NCBI GenBank assembly: GCA_902785325.1
Contig: CACZXZ010000019.1
Coordinates: forward strand, 1-33,230
DNA length: 33,230 bases
Direction of reading: 5' to 3'
From: an uncultured Succinivibrio sp.
GTDB taxonomy: Bacteria > Pseudomonadota > Gammaproteobacteria > Enterobacterales > Succinivibrionaceae
Below are positions 1 through 8,609 of the stretch, one piece after another. Both the position numbers and the translations under genes were made by a program. How positions within the stretch are numbered: the first letter of the stretch is position 1; each line of letters begins with the position of its first letter. Under the pieces are notes generated by a model that saw only the letters and a list, made by a program, of their open reading frames with translations, did no database searches and was not told the origin of the DNA.

Positions 1-30
1 GTGGAGAGCTAGAGTAACCTCTTGGAAATG

Positions 31-55
31 CAAAGCCCCACTCTGTGGGGCTTTG
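31..55. terminator. Perfect 10-bp stem-loop at the left edge
   Basis: A perfect 10-bp inverted repeat (31-40 with 46-55) closes a 5-nt loop. The GC-rich stem resembles an intrinsic terminator, but neither strand has a good T-run directly after it. It may end a gene lying left of the window. No coding frame or tRNA can be supported in bases 1-30. Confidence 0.5.
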
Positions 56-103
56 ATCTCGGACTTTCTCATGTGACATAAAAAATGTGAAAATCCGAGT
101 AAC

Positions 104-134
104 AAAAAAGCCTGTAATTTTGGTTACAGGCTTT
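104..134 (-). terminator. greA intrinsic terminator
   Basis: A perfect 11-bp stem (107-117 with 124-134) with a 6-nt loop lies 22 bases past the greA stop. On the minus strand it runs into a T-tract (complement of the A-run at 104-109), the form of a Rho-independent terminator. Confidence 0.85.
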
Positions 135-156
135 CTCTTAGATAAAAGATAAAGTT

Positions 157-642
157 TTAGATATACTCTACCTTAACAATCTCGTAGCAAATAGTTCCCT
201 TAGGGATCTTAATCTCGATTTCGTCTTCTTCAGCTTTACCTAAAAGACCTTTAGCAATAGGAGTCTTGTAGGAGATAAGGTTAGCTTCAATGTCAGCCTC
301 ATCCTCACCTACAATCTTATAAGTGGTCTCTTTTTCAGTATCTACATCTAGAACTGTTACAGTAGCGCCAAAAATTACTTTGTGAGCACCTGAAGGAGCC
401 TTTAACTTAGTAACATCAATTACATTTGCTGAGGCTAATTTTCCTTCAATATCTTTGATTCTAGCTTCACACATACCCTGCTCTTCTTTAGCAGCATCGT
501 ATTCAGCATTCTCACTAAGATCGCCATGGCTTCTAGCTTCAGCAATGGCTGCAACAATGCGAGGTCTTTCAACAGTCTTTAAACGTTGAAGCTCTTTTCT
601 TAATAAATCCTCACCACGTGGAGTCATTGGAGTCTGATCCAT
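157..642 (-). CDS. greA: Transcription elongation factor GreA
   Basis: GreA enters the secondary channel of backtracked RNA polymerase and stimulates cleavage of the transcript 3' end. The 161-residue product matches the family length of about 158. The N-terminal half is the antiparallel coiled coil, with the hallmark GDLSENAEY at residues 40-48; Asp41 and Glu44 are the acidic tip that helps position the catalytic Mg2+. The C-terminal half is the FKBP-like globular domain. ATG at 642 is preceded by a GAGG ribosome binding site. dnaJ lies 135 bases upstream on the same strand behind its own terminator, so greA is probably a separate transcript, followed by a strong terminator at 107-134. Confidence 0.97.
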   Translation of the reverse strand: MDQTPMTPRGEDLLRKELQRLKTVERPRIVAAIAEARSHGDLSENAEYDAAKEEQGMCEARIKDIEGKLASANVIDVTKLKAPSGAHKVIFGATVTVLDVDTEKETTYKIVGEDEADIEANLISYKTPIAKGLLGKAEEDEIEIKIPKGTICYEIVKVEYI

Positions 643-660
643 AATAACACCTCAATCTAA

Positions 661-701
661 AATAAAAAAATAACGCCTAACTTAAAAGTTCAAATTAGGC
701 G
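661..701 (-). terminator. dnaJ terminator
   Basis: Inverted repeat 674-680 with 695-701 (7 bp), followed on the minus strand by a T-rich run (complement of 661-671). It lies between the dnaJ stop and the greA start and probably ends the chaperone transcript. Confidence 0.65.
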
Positions 702-777
702 CTTTATGTGTTTACTATACCCCAAAACGATTAAGTAATCAAACTTATGCCTTGAACGTTTTGAGTTGTATCACTTA

Positions 778-1989
778 CTAACTTGATAAATCATCTAAAA
801 ACTTTTTAACTTTATTTAAGAAGCCTTCAGATTTGGGTTTATGTGAGACTTTTTTACTCGCTGCATCCTTTTTTGAGCTGTCAGAGCTATCTTTAGTAGC
901 TTCACCGTTTAGACTTGCCTCAAGCTTCTTTAGTAAGTCTTTTTGCTCTGAAGTTAAGTTTACAGGAGTCTCAACTACAATCTTGCAGTATAAGTCACCC
1001 TTACCGCCAAAGCCGTAAGATTTAATACCTTTACCTGATAGACGCATTGTCTTATTAGTCTGGGTACCTTCGGCAATGGTGATCATCACAGGACCTTCTA
1101 AGGTAGGTACTTCAACCTTGCCACCTAAAGCAGCTGTAGTAAAGCTTATAGGTACCTCGCAGTATAAGTCACTACCATCTCTTTGGAAGATCTCGTGCTC
1201 TTTAACTTCGATAAATACGTATAAGTCACCTGCTGCACCACCATTTAGACCAGCCTCACCTTGACCTGACAATCTAATCTTATTGCCAGAATCTACACCT
1301 GCTGGAATGTCAACGGATAGTACCTTTGTATCAACTACACGACCGGTGCCACCACAAGTCTTACAACCGTTAGTTACAATGTAACCTGTACCTTGGCAGT
1401 GTGGACAGGTTTGACCAAACTGCATAATACCTTGACGAACAAAGATTTGACCTGAACCTTTACAATGAGGACAAGTTTCTTTTTTACCGTCTTTACCAAG
1501 ACCTGTGCCATGACAGTCTTTACATGGTACATAGGTTTTGACATTAAACTTCTTCTTGCAGCCTTTAACAGCTTCTTCAAGAGTTAAAGATACCTTTACT
1601 CTGATATCACGACCATCGACTTGTTGTGGGCGAGAGCGAGACTGACCACGTCTGCCACCACCAAATAGATTGTCAAAAATATCAGAAAAAGAATCACCAC
1701 CGAAGTCAAAGCCACCAAATGGGTTACCACCACCAAAAGGATTACCACCACCGGCTTGAGAACCGTCTACACCATCAAAACCGTAATTGTCATAGGCAGC
1801 ACGCTTTTGAGGATCTGACAATACTTGGTAAGCTTCGTTGATTTCACGGAATTTCTCACCAGCATCAGGATCTTTACATCTATCTGGGTGATACTTAATA
1901 GCTAGTTTCTTAAAAGCACGCTTGATGGTATTCTCATCGGCACTTTTATCAATACCTAGCACTTCATAGTAATCACGTTTTGCAGCCAT
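778..1989 (-). CDS. dnaJ: Co-chaperone DnaJ (Hsp40)
   Basis: DnaJ delivers unfolded clients to DnaK and stimulates its ATPase. The J domain (residues 1-70) carries the HPD motif. A Gly/Phe-rich linker (about 78-112) follows, then four CxxCxGxG zinc-finger repeats (CKDCHGTG, CPHCKGSG, CPHCQGTG, CKTCGGTG) and the beta-sandwich client-binding domains. The product has 403 residues, about 25 more than typical. The excess is a Ser/Lys/Asp-rich C-terminal tail without cysteines. An AGAGGG ribosome binding site precedes the ATG. It follows dnaK by 75 bases, an interval that contains a strong hairpin. Confidence 0.97.
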   Translation of the reverse strand: MAAKRDYYEVLGIDKSADENTIKRAFKKLAIKYHPDRCKDPDAGEKFREINEAYQVLSDPQKRAAYDNYGFDGVDGSQAGGGNPFGGGNPFGGFDFGGDSFSDIFDNLFGGGRRGQSRSRPQQVDGRDIRVKVSLTLEEAVKGCKKKFNVKTYVPCKDCHGTGLGKDGKKETCPHCKGSGQIFVRQGIMQFGQTCPHCQGTGYIVTNGCKTCGGTGRVVDTKVLSVDIPAGVDSGNKIRLSGQGEAGLNGGAAGDLYVFIEVKEHEIFQRDGSDLYCEVPISFTTAALGGKVEVPTLEGPVMITIAEGTQTNKTMRLSGKGIKSYGFGGKGDLYCKIVVETPVNLTSEQKDLLKKLEASLNGEATKDSSDSSKKDAASKKVSHKPKSEGFLNKVKKFLDDLSS

Positions 1990-2011
1990 AATGCCCTCTT
2001 TTAAACTAACA

Positions 2012-2038
2012 AAGGCAGGAGGTATTACCTCCTACCTT
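2012..2038 (-). promoter_or_regulatory. dnaK-dnaJ intercistronic hairpin
   Basis: Long inverted repeat in the dnaK-dnaJ gap. On the minus strand it folds into a stem of about 12 bp with one G-U pair and a 3-nt loop. Only a weak T-run follows. It could be an attenuator, or an RNA-processing or stability element lowering dnaJ relative to dnaK. Confidence 0.6.
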
Positions 2039-2064
2039 CAATGTATTTGATGTGTTAAATAAGA

Positions 2065-3990
2065 TTACTTGTTGTCTTCTTTAACTTCTTCAAATTCAGC
2101 ATCAACTACATCGTCATCCTTCTTAGATGAACCTTGAGCTTGTTGCTGTGCGCCTTGAGCTTGTTGAGCTTGGGCTTGAGCTTGAGAAGCTTGCATTAAC
2201 ACTGCAGCTGACTCTAATACAGCCTTTTCAGCCTGCTCAATCTTCTCTTTGTCATCGCCACGAGCAGCTAGTTCAAGATCAGCTAGAGCCTTGTTTACCT
2301 TAGCCTTATCATCAGCTGAAACCTTATCACCTAAATCAGCTAATTGCTTTTTGATCTGGTGAGAGGTTGAATCAGCTCTGTTACGAGCAGCAGCTAATTC
2401 CTCAAACTTCTTATCCTCAGCTGAGTGCTCTTCAGCCTCACGAACCATACGCTTGATATCGTCGTCTGATAGACCAGATGAAGATTGAATTGTAATCTTC
2501 TGCTCTTTACCAGTCTTCTTATCCTTTGCTGATACGTGGATTAAACCATCAGCATCGATATCGAAGGTAACTTCAATCTGAGCCATGCCACGTGGTTGAG
2601 GCTCAATACCCTCTAAGTTGAACTGACCTAATGACTTGTTGTCAGCAGCTCTCTTACGTTCACCTTGTAATACGTGAATAGTTACAGCAGGCTGATTATC
2701 CTCGGCAGTTGAGAATACCTGAGACTTCTTAGTAGGAATAGTAGTATTCTTCTCAATTAAGGTAGTCATAACACCACCTAAAGTCTCAATACCTAATGAT
2801 AGAGGGGTAACATCTAGTAATAGAACGTCCTTCTTATCACCAGTTAACACACCACCTTGAATTGCAGCACCGATAGCAACTGCTTCATCTGGGTTTACGT
2901 CCTTACGAGGCTCTTTACCAAAGAAGTCAGCAACTAACTTCTGAACCATAGGCATACGTGATTGACCACCAACTAGGATTACATCGTTAACCTCTGATGG
3001 AGTTAAGTTTGCATCAGCTAAAGCAGTCTTTACAGGCTCTAAAGTTCTGTTTACAAGATCTTCAACTAGAGACTCTAGTTTTGCACGAGTGATCTTGATG
3101 TTCATGTGCTTAGGACCTGTTGCATCTGCTGTGATGTAAGGTAAGTTTACATCAGTCTGTTGTGATGATGACAACTCAATCTTAGCCTTTTCAGCAGCTT
3201 CCTTTAAACGTTGTAAGGCTAAAGGATCAGCACGTAGGTCAACACCTTGCTCAGCCTTGAACTCGTCGATTAAGTAATCTACGATACGGTTATCAAAATC
3301 CTCACCACCTAAGTGAGTATCACCGTTAGTAGCTAGAACCTCAAAGGTCTTCTCGCCATCTAACTCATCAATATCAATAATAGAGATATCGAAGGTACCA
3401 CCACCTAAGTCGTAAACAGCAATCTTTTGCTCGCCCTTAGCTTTATCCTCACCGTAAGCAATAGCAGCAGCGGTAGGCTCGTTGATGATACGCTTTACGT
3501 TTAAGCCTGCGATACGACCAGCATCTTTAGTTGCTTGACGCTGTGAATCGTTAAAGTATGCAGGGCAGGTAATAACAGCTTCTGTTACTTCCTCACCTAA
3601 GATGTCTTCAGCAGTCTTCTTCATCTTCTTTAGAACTTCAGCTGAAATCTGAGGTGGAGCTAGTTTCTTATCATCAACCTCAACCCATGCATCACCGTTA
3701 TCTGCCTTAGTGATCTTAAATGGCATGATGCTTACGTCACGTTGAACCTCAGCATCATCATAACGACGACCAATTAAACGCTTGATAGCAAATAAAGTAT
3801 TCTTAGGGTTAGTTACAGCCTGACGCTTTGCGGCATCACCAACAATAATCTCACCATCTTTAGTGTAAGCTACAACTGAAGGAGTTGTACGACGACCTTC
3901 TGAGTTCTCAAATACACGAACCTTATCGCCATCAAGTACAGCTACGCATGAGTTAGTAGTACCTAAGTCAATACCAATAATCTTGCCCAT
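2065..3990 (-). CDS. dnaK: Molecular chaperone DnaK (Hsp70)
   Basis: ATP-dependent Hsp70 that binds exposed hydrophobic peptide segments, working with DnaJ and the nucleotide exchange factor GrpE. The 641 residues match the family length (about 638 in E. coli). The N-terminal ATPase opens with [13 protein letters not shown], with the second phosphate-binding segment [11 protein letters not shown] further on. The substrate-binding domain follows, then a Gln/Ala-rich flexible segment and the acidic C-terminal end EEVKEDNK, close to the EEVKDKK of enterobacteria. AAGAGG precedes the ATG. The gene lies 95 bases downstream of grpE and has its own sigma32-like promoter in that gap. Confidence 0.99.
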   Translation of the reverse strand: MGKIIGIDLGTTNSCVAVLDGDKVRVFENSEGRRTTPSVVAYTKDGEIIVGDAAKRQAVTNPKNTLFAIKRLIGRRYDDAEVQRDVSIMPFKITKADNGDAWVEVDDKKLAPPQISAEVLKKMKKTAEDILGEEVTEAVITCPAYFNDSQRQATKDAGRIAGLNVKRIINEPTAAAIAYGEDKAKGEQKIAVYDLGGGTFDISIIDIDELDGEKTFEVLATNGDTHLGGEDFDNRIVDYLIDEFKAEQGVDLRADPLALQRLKEAAEKAKIELSSSQQTDVNLPYITADATGPKHMNIKITRAKLESLVEDLVNRTLEPVKTALADANLTPSEVNDVILVGGQSRMPMVQKLVADFFGKEPRKDVNPDEAVAIGAAIQGGVLTGDKKDVLLLDVTPLSLGIETLGGVMTTLIEKNTTIPTKKSQVFSTAEDNQPAVTIHVLQGERKRAADNKSLGQFNLEGIEPQPRGMAQIEVTFDIDADGLIHVSAKDKKTGKEQKITIQSSSGLSDDDIKRMVREAEEHSAEDKKFEELAAARNRADSTSHQIKKQLADLGDKVSADDKAKVNKALADLELAARGDDKEKIEQAEKAVLESAAVLMQASQAQAQAQQAQGAQQQAQGSSKKDDDVVDAEFEEVKEDNK

Positions 3991-4055
3991 TTTAAATTCC
4001 TCTTTGTTTAACCTTTTAACAAGCTTTAAGCTTGCCTTAACTTATCTGTTTTAGT

Positions 4056-4084
4056 AAATGGAGCTTAGTTTTTACAATTTCAAG
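4056..4084 (-). promoter_or_regulatory. Sigma32-type heat-shock promoter of dnaK
   Basis: The minus strand reads CTTGAA (4084-4079), 15 bases, then CTCCATTT (4063-4056). This closely matches the sigma32 consensus CTTGAA-N13-17-CCCCATNT. The -35 lies immediately after the grpE stop, allowing dnaK-dnaJ transcription independent of grpE. Confidence 0.7.
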
Positions 4085-4085
4085 A

Positions 4086-4826
4086 CTAAGCTTCAATATT
4101 TATTCTATTTTCTTCAGAACTAGTCTCTGCTTTAGGTGCAGAGCCTGCTGGAGCGCCACTTGATACAATTACCATAGCAGGACGAACTACACGACCGTTT
4201 AAGGTGTAGCCTTTTTGCATTACAGTAATAACGCAGTTTGCTTCAACCTCAGCGCTTGGCACCATGGAAATTGCCTGATGTAAATTAGGATCAAAAGCTT
4301 TACCTGTAGGATCCACAGCCTCTACACCAAAGCCTTTTAATTCTTTTAATAATAAAGTTACAGTGTTTTGAACACCTTCAATGGTACTCTTAGCAGCTTC
4401 ATTATTAGGATCAGCATGAACTAGTGCTAACTCTAAGGAGTCCACAACTGGAATTAAAGCTTTTAAAATTTTCTCATTGCCAAACTTTCTTTCACGTTCA
4501 ACATCAGCTTCAATTCTCTTCTTTTGATTTTCACACTCAGCAAAAGCACGCACTAATTGCTCTTTTTCAGCTTTTGCCTGAGCTTGAGCTTGAGCTAAAC
4601 TTGCTTTTAATTGCTCATTTTCAGCAATGATTTGCTTAGGATCAAAAACAATCTCCTGCTCTTCATTGTTAGCATCTGTTTGCACAGCTTGCTCGTCAGA
4701 TGCTTGAGCTTGTTCTTGAGCTTGAACTTCAGCATCTTGAGTTTGTGGTTGTGTTGCTTCTTGTTGTTGAGCTTTTGCTTGAGCTTCTTCAAAAGCCTGT
4801 TGCATTTGAGTTTCTTCAGTTTGCAT
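4086..4826 (-). CDS. grpE: Nucleotide exchange factor GrpE
   Basis: GrpE is a dimeric thermosensor that releases ADP from DnaK. The product has 246 residues against about 197 in E. coli. The excess is an N-terminal low-complexity region of roughly 75 residues dominated by Gln, Ala and Glu. The long dimerisation helix follows (from about ENEQLKASL), then the four-helix and beta-wing head, with conserved blocks FDPNLHQAIS and QKGYTLNGRVVRPAMVIVS. A weak ribosome binding site precedes the ATG at 4826; a second in-frame ATG lies seven codons further in, so the exact start is uncertain. A near-perfect sigma32 promoter lies upstream. Confidence 0.96.
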   Translation of the reverse strand: MQTEETQMQQAFEEAQAKAQQQEATQPQTQDAEVQAQEQAQASDEQAVQTDANNEEQEIVFDPKQIIAENEQLKASLAQAQAQAKAEKEQLVRAFAECENQKKRIEADVERERKFGNEKILKALIPVVDSLELALVHADPNNEAAKSTIEGVQNTVTLLLKELKGFGVEAVDPTGKAFDPNLHQAISMVPSAEVEANCVITVMQKGYTLNGRVVRPAMVIVSSGAPAGSAPKAETSSEENRINIEA

Positions 4827-4870
4827 GTTGTTCTCTTAAATTTTTAGTAAAAATTATCAACTGCTTAAGT

Positions 4871-4898
4871 AAATGGGGATAAATATTTTGATTTCAAG
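4871..4898 (-). promoter_or_regulatory. Sigma32-type heat-shock promoter of grpE
   Basis: The minus strand reads CTTGAA (4898-4893), 14 bases, then CCCCATTT (4878-4871): an exact match to the sigma32 consensus CTTGAA-N13-17-CCCCATNT. It lies 45-72 bases upstream of the grpE ATG and would start the grpE-dnaK-dnaJ heat-shock cluster. Confidence 0.85.
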
Positions 4899-4949
4899 TA
4901 GGCTTTGCTCAAAATTTCTACAAATAAAAAAACATGTCTCCTTAAAGTT

Positions 4950-4958
4950 TGCTAAAAT
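4950..4958 (+). promoter_or_regulatory. Possible extended -10 promoter of bamE
   Basis: TGCTAAAAT matches an extended -10 (TGn plus a TAtaaT-like hexamer) 25 bases before the bamE ATG. There is no good -35 at 17 bp. An AAGGA ribosome binding site (4971-4975) follows before the ATG. Confidence 0.4.
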
Positions 4959-4982
4959 CACTTAAAAGTTAAGGACATAATT

Positions 4983-5375
4983 ATGCAAATTAAACACTTT
5001 TTAAAAATCTCAGCTTTTGTTGTAGCTACAACTTTACTTACTACCTCATGTGCTTACCGTGCTCCACTTACCCAAGGTAACTATGTAGAGCAAGATCTTG
5101 TAAATCAACTTGCAGTTGGTATGACTAAAGAGCAGGTACGCTATCTTTTAGGAACTCCTATGGTCATCGATCCATACGATAGCACTCGTTGGTACTATGT
5201 TCATTTTTCTCGTATTGGATGGAAAGATCCTAAAGTTCAAAACTTAGTGTTACTCTTCAACGGTGATAGCCTTGTGGATATGAGTGGTGATTTTCAAAAG
5301 CCTACCACCTTTGATAGTGGTATAGGCGTTCAAAATCCAGCTGCTTCACCAGATTTTGAGTTACCAAAGAACTAA
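4983..5375 (+). CDS. bamE: Outer membrane assembly lipoprotein BamE (SmpA)
   Basis: BamE is a small lipoprotein subunit of the BAM complex that inserts beta-barrel proteins into the outer membrane. The 130-residue product starts with a lipoprotein signal peptide, and the lipobox LTTSC puts the acylated cysteine at Cys23. The SmpA/OmlA fold follows, with the family signature GMTKEQVRYLLGTP and the aromatic stretch RWYYV. AAGGA precedes the ATG. It is transcribed divergently from grpE and followed after 19 bases by another lipoprotein gene. Its presence points to a Gram-negative proteobacterium. Confidence 0.93.
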   Translation: MQIKHFLKISAFVVATTLLTTSCAYRAPLTQGNYVEQDLVNQLAVGMTKEQVRYLLGTPMVIDPYDSTRWYYVHFSRIGWKDPKVQNLVLLFNGDSLVDMSGDFQKPTTFDSGIGVQNPAASPDFELPKN

Positions 5376-5394
5376 AGAACTAAGGTATAAGTTC

Positions 5395-6108
5395 ATGGTA
5401 ATTAAACTTCCACTTATAATCACAAGTGTTGTTACAGCCTTTGTTATAAGTGGTTGTTCTCTTGAAGCAACCGATCAAGAATTTCAAAGAGTATCCTCCC
5501 CTTATCAAGATATTGAACACACTCTCACAGAAAAAGCGCAACAAGAGTTTTTTAAACAAGCAAAGCAATGCATCTTAGGCGATGGCTCCCTTGCCGATGA
5601 GGTTTTGTTGACCTTTAACTCTTCTCTACCTTTAAAAGACAGACCTAAAGTTGGAGTATTTTTAGAAGACAGTTTTCAAGAGCAGTTAAACGCTAAAGAC
5701 AGTAAACCATATCTTTTCCAAACCAAAATGCTTACAGTCATGTATGAAAACTGTCTTCAAAAAGCATCCTCCTTAAAGAGTAAAGACTACTTACAATATT
5801 TTGTAACTAGAGCTTTTGTCATTGCTAGAATCTCTCAGCATTATTACCTTGAAAAAGACTATCTAAACGGTGCTTACTGGCAACAAAGAGCGATAAATTT
5901 GGTGGGATTAGCTCAAGGCAACTATATCTTAGGGCGTGAATTTGTCAAAAATCCTAAGACTTTGCAAATGGGAGCAGACATGCTTGCCTTTGCAGCCACT
6001 TTGAACAATCAAAACGCGATTAGTTATCTTAATGACTACGTAATTTATCAAAACATTTTTGATAAATTACAAGAAGAGAGCATTGAAAGAGCTAATAGTC
6101 GCAATTAA
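5395..6108 (+). CDS. Putative lipoprotein of unknown function
   Basis: I do not recognise a family. The start at 5395 is chosen because the reading then opens with a clean lipoprotein signal peptide: charged start, hydrophobic core, and lipobox VISGC with acceptor Cys21. The frame stays open upstream to 5356, but that would overlap bamE and bury the signal peptide. A TAAGG stretch about 10 bases upstream can serve as ribosome binding site. The mature part (about 217 residues) is mostly helical in appearance, with no further membrane segment and two Cys-containing stretches (QCILG, ENCLQ). It probably shares the bamE transcript, so an envelope role is possible but unproven. Confidence 0.75.
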   Translation: MVIKLPLIITSVVTAFVISGCSLEATDQEFQRVSSPYQDIEHTLTEKAQQEFFKQAKQCILGDGSLADEVLLTFNSSLPLKDRPKVGVFLEDSFQEQLNAKDSKPYLFQTKMLTVMYENCLQKASSLKSKDYLQYFVTRAFVIARISQHYYLEKDYLNGAYWQQRAINLVGLAQGNYILGREFVKNPKTLQMGADMLAFAATLNNQNAISYLNDYVIYQNIFDKLQEESIERANSRN

Positions 6109-6146
6109 CAAATTTCCTCATCAAAAGAGTGCAAAATTGTGGTAAC

Positions 6147-6161
6147 TTAACATAGAGTTAA
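6147..6161. repeat. Short inverted repeat upstream of ppk1
   Basis: TTAAC-N5-GTTAA in the AT-rich gap between the lipoprotein gene and ppk1. The size and symmetry could suit a dimeric regulator, but it matches no operator I know. Confidence 0.3.
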
Positions 6162-6246
6162 CACTTTATTAAATAAGATTTAATACAAATTTTCTAAAAT
6201 ATAAGACATTATTGTTTTTATTTAAGATTTTATATTTGAGGTTATT

Positions 6247-8328
6247 ATGGAGCAACTTGCTGATACTATCGTTCCAAAAGAGCTATCTTGGCTTTCCTTT
6301 AATGCTAGAGTGTTACAAGAAGCAGCAGATCCTTCAGTGCCTCTTATTGAACGTGTGCGTTTTTTAGGTATTTATTCAAGTAACCTAGATGAGTTCTTTA
6401 AAGTTCGTGTAGCTGAGCTTAAGCGTCAGGTAATTATTAACAAAGCTCAAGGTCAAAATGAAGAAGCTGTATCTTTACTTAGAAAAGTACAGGCTGAGGC
6501 TAATAAATACCAAAGAACTTTAAACCGTTTGTATAAACAGCTTTTAGTAGAGCTTGCTGATCACAACATCTTTATGCGTGATCAAGACTCTATTACTAAA
6601 GAGCAAAAAGAGTGGGTTATAGCTTACTTTAAGCACCACGTAATCAAACACATTAACCCTGTAATCATCGATACAGATACTGATTTAGTATCCTTCTTAA
6701 AAGATGAGTTTACCTATCTTTTAGTTAATATGACCGATGGTGAGGAAGTTCACCACGCTCTAATTGAGATTCCAACTGACAAATTACCTCGTTTTATTAG
6801 AATGCCATCTGAAGATAACACTGTTACCTTCATGTTCCTAGACGATGTAATTCGTGTAGGTATGAATAAGATCTTCTACGGCTTATTCAATTACACTAAG
6901 ATTGAAGCTTACTCTATTAAGATGAATCGTGATGCTGAATACGATTTATTAGGTAATATCGACCGCTCTGTATTAGAGAATATGTCTGAAGCTTTAAAAC
7001 AGCGTTTAAACGCTATGCCAGTACGTTTTTCTTATGATGCTCAAATGCCAGAGCACATGGTAAACTTCATGGCACGTGAGCTTAAGATGAGCTCTATTGA
7101 CTCAATGATGGCAGGTAACCGTTACCACAACTTTAAGGATTTCTTATCTTTCCCATCATTAGGCTCTGACGACATGGAAAATCATGCTTTATCAGAGATT
7201 AAGTCAGTACAATTTGAAACAGCTGATACACCTTTTGATGCGATTGCTAAAAAAGATGTTCTTTTATATTACCCATACTACTCTTTTGATTACTTTACAG
7301 AGTTCCTCCGTCAAGCATCCTACGATCCTAAGGTAACCTCCATTAAGATCAATATCTATCGTGTAGCAAGCAACAGCCGTGTAATTAACTCCTTGATTCA
7401 CGCTGCTAACAACGGTAAGAGTGTAACTGTAGTAGTTGAGTTAAAAGCACGTTTTGATGAGGCTAACAACGTTAAGTGGGCGTCTCGTCTAACTCAAGCA
7501 GGTGTAAAGGTACTCTTTGGTTTACCTACCTTAAAAATTCACTCAAAACTTTGCTTAATTACTCGTCATGAGGATAAAGGCATTGTGCGTTATGCTCACG
7601 TAGGTACAGGTAACTTCAATGAAAAGACCGCTAAGATTTACACAGACTTTGCGCTCTTTACAGCAAATGAGAAGATCACCAAAGAAGTTGATGATGTATT
7701 TACTTTCATTGAGTATCCATACACAAGACCTGTCTTTGAGAATTTATTAGTCTCCCCATTAAATTCAAGAGATCGTATCTCCTTTATGATTGATAGGGAA
7801 ATTGATTTTGCAAAGCAAGGTCAACACGCAGCTATCACCTTTAAGGTAAATGCTTTAGTTGACGTACCACTAATCAATAAGCTTTATGAAGCATCACAAG
7901 CTGGCGTTAAGATCCGTGGTATCGTACGTGGCATGTGCTCATTAAGACCTGGTATTGAAGGTTTATCTGAGAATATCTTTATCACCTCTATCGTTGATAG
8001 ATTCTTAGAGCACCCTCGTGTCATGATCTTTAACAACGGTGGTGATGAGGAGTTATTCATAAGCTCTGCTGACTGGATGAAACGTAACTTAGACTTACGT
8101 ATTGAAGTAGGTGCTAAAGTTCTAGATCCTGAATTAAAAGCTCGTATCAAGGGCATTATGCAACTTCAAGAAAACGATAACAGAAAAGCTAGAATCATCG
8201 ATGCTGATCAAAAGAACGTTTATGTTCAAGCTCAGGAAGGTGAAAAGCAAATTCGTTCTCAAATTGATATTCATGAATATCTAGTTGAGCAAGAAAATGC
8301 TATTGCTAAAGAGTTAGAGAAAAACTAA
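6247..8328 (+). CDS. ppk1: Polyphosphate kinase 1
   Basis: PPK1 reversibly polymerises the gamma-phosphate of ATP into inorganic polyphosphate through a phosphohistidine intermediate. The 693 residues match the family (688 in E. coli). The N-terminal domain opens with the typical ELSWLSFNARVLQEA and the block SNLDEFFKVRVAELK. The catalytic phospholipase-D-like domains carry His432 (LKIHSKLCLI), equivalent to the autophosphorylated His435 of E. coli, and His589 (RFLEHPRVMIF), equivalent to His592. Near the C terminus are ISSADWMKRNLD and LRIEVGA. The ATG is preceded by TGAGG. It appears monocistronic: no ppx gene follows, and a strong terminator lies 20 bases downstream. Confidence 0.98.
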   Translation: MEQLADTIVPKELSWLSFNARVLQEAADPSVPLIERVRFLGIYSSNLDEFFKVRVAELKRQVIINKAQGQNEEAVSLLRKVQAEANKYQRTLNRLYKQLLVELADHNIFMRDQDSITKEQKEWVIAYFKHHVIKHINPVIIDTDTDLVSFLKDEFTYLLVNMTDGEEVHHALIEIPTDKLPRFIRMPSEDNTVTFMFLDDVIRVGMNKIFYGLFNYTKIEAYSIKMNRDAEYDLLGNIDRSVLENMSEALKQRLNAMPVRFSYDAQMPEHMVNFMARELKMSSIDSMMAGNRYHNFKDFLSFPSLGSDDMENHALSEIKSVQFETADTPFDAIAKKDVLLYYPYYSFDYFTEFLRQASYDPKVTSIKINIYRVASNSRVINSLIHAANNGKSVTVVVELKARFDEANNVKWASRLTQAGVKVLFGLPTLKIHSKLCLITRHEDKGIVRYAHVGTGNFNEKTAKIYTDFALFTANEKITKEVDDVFTFIEYPYTRPVFENLLVSPLNSRDRISFMIDREIDFAKQGQHAAITFKVNALVDVPLINKLYEASQAGVKIRGIVRGMCSLRPGIEGLSENIFITSIVDRFLEHPRVMIFNNGGDEELFISSADWMKRNLDLRIEVGAKVLDPELKARIKGIMQLQENDNRKARIIDADQKNVYVQAQEGEKQIRSQIDIHEYLVEQENAIAKELEKN

Positions 8329-8347
8329 GAAGCTAAAAGCTTCTGTA

Positions 8348-8375
8348 AAAAAGATCATCTAACGATGATCTTTTT
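8348..8375. terminator. Bidirectional terminator between ppk1 and hicB-like gene
   Basis: A perfect 12-bp stem (8348-8359 with 8364-8375) with a 4-nt loop, with A-run and T-run flanks inside the stem. It therefore works as a terminator on either strand. It overlaps the last bases of the minus-strand hicB-like gene. Confidence 0.85.
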
Positions 8376-8592
8376 ATAATTTTGGCTCTTGAATTACTAA
8401 ACCATCTTCTAAAGCAGCCTCAAGCCAAGATTTTTTAGCATCAAGAGCATTAGCTAAAGCAGATTCAAGAGATTGACCGCAAGTTAAGCAACCTGGTAAT
8501 TCAGGAAAAGACACGACAAATCCACCTTCGTCAGGATCTTTTATTACTTCCATTGTGTAATTCAATCTTAAGTAGTCTTCTATCGTTTTCAT
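8374..8592 (-). CDS. HicB-like antitoxin-family protein (orphan)
   Basis: A 72-residue protein of the HicB N-terminal fold (partial RNase H-like), recognisable from Tyr-containing strand 1, the block DEGGFVVSFPELPGC, the G-x-S-L-E-S-A helix start and the ending DGLVIQEP. In HicAB modules HicB inhibits the HicA mRNase and often carries a C-terminal DNA-binding domain. Here that domain is absent, and no hicA-like double-stranded-RNA-binding protein is encoded next to it. It lies 17 bases after lptG on the same strand with a TAGGAT ribosome binding site, so it is probably the last gene of the lptFG transcript. It may have a role other than antitoxin. Confidence 0.85.
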   Translation of the reverse strand: MKTIEDYLRLNYTMEVIKDPDEGGFVVSFPELPGCLTCGQSLESALANALDAKKSWLEAALEDGLVIQEPKL

Positions 8593-8609
8593 TTATTATC
8601 CTAAGTTTT

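Noticed and set aside
1-60. Possible tRNA or other RNA gene before the first hairpin
   Set aside because: No cloverleaf, T-loop or CCA end could be built; only the hairpin at 31-55 is supportable.
3991-4085. CIRCE operator before dnaK
   Set aside because: Only a short 15-base palindrome (CAAGCTTTAAGCTTG) is present; it lacks the TTAGCACTC-N9-GAGTGCTAA pattern.
4424-4882. Leu-rich plus-strand frames and a Lys-rich minus-strand frame over grpE
   Set aside because: They are mirror or alternate readings of the repetitive Gln/Ala/Glu codons of grpE, without ribosome binding sites or recognisable domains.
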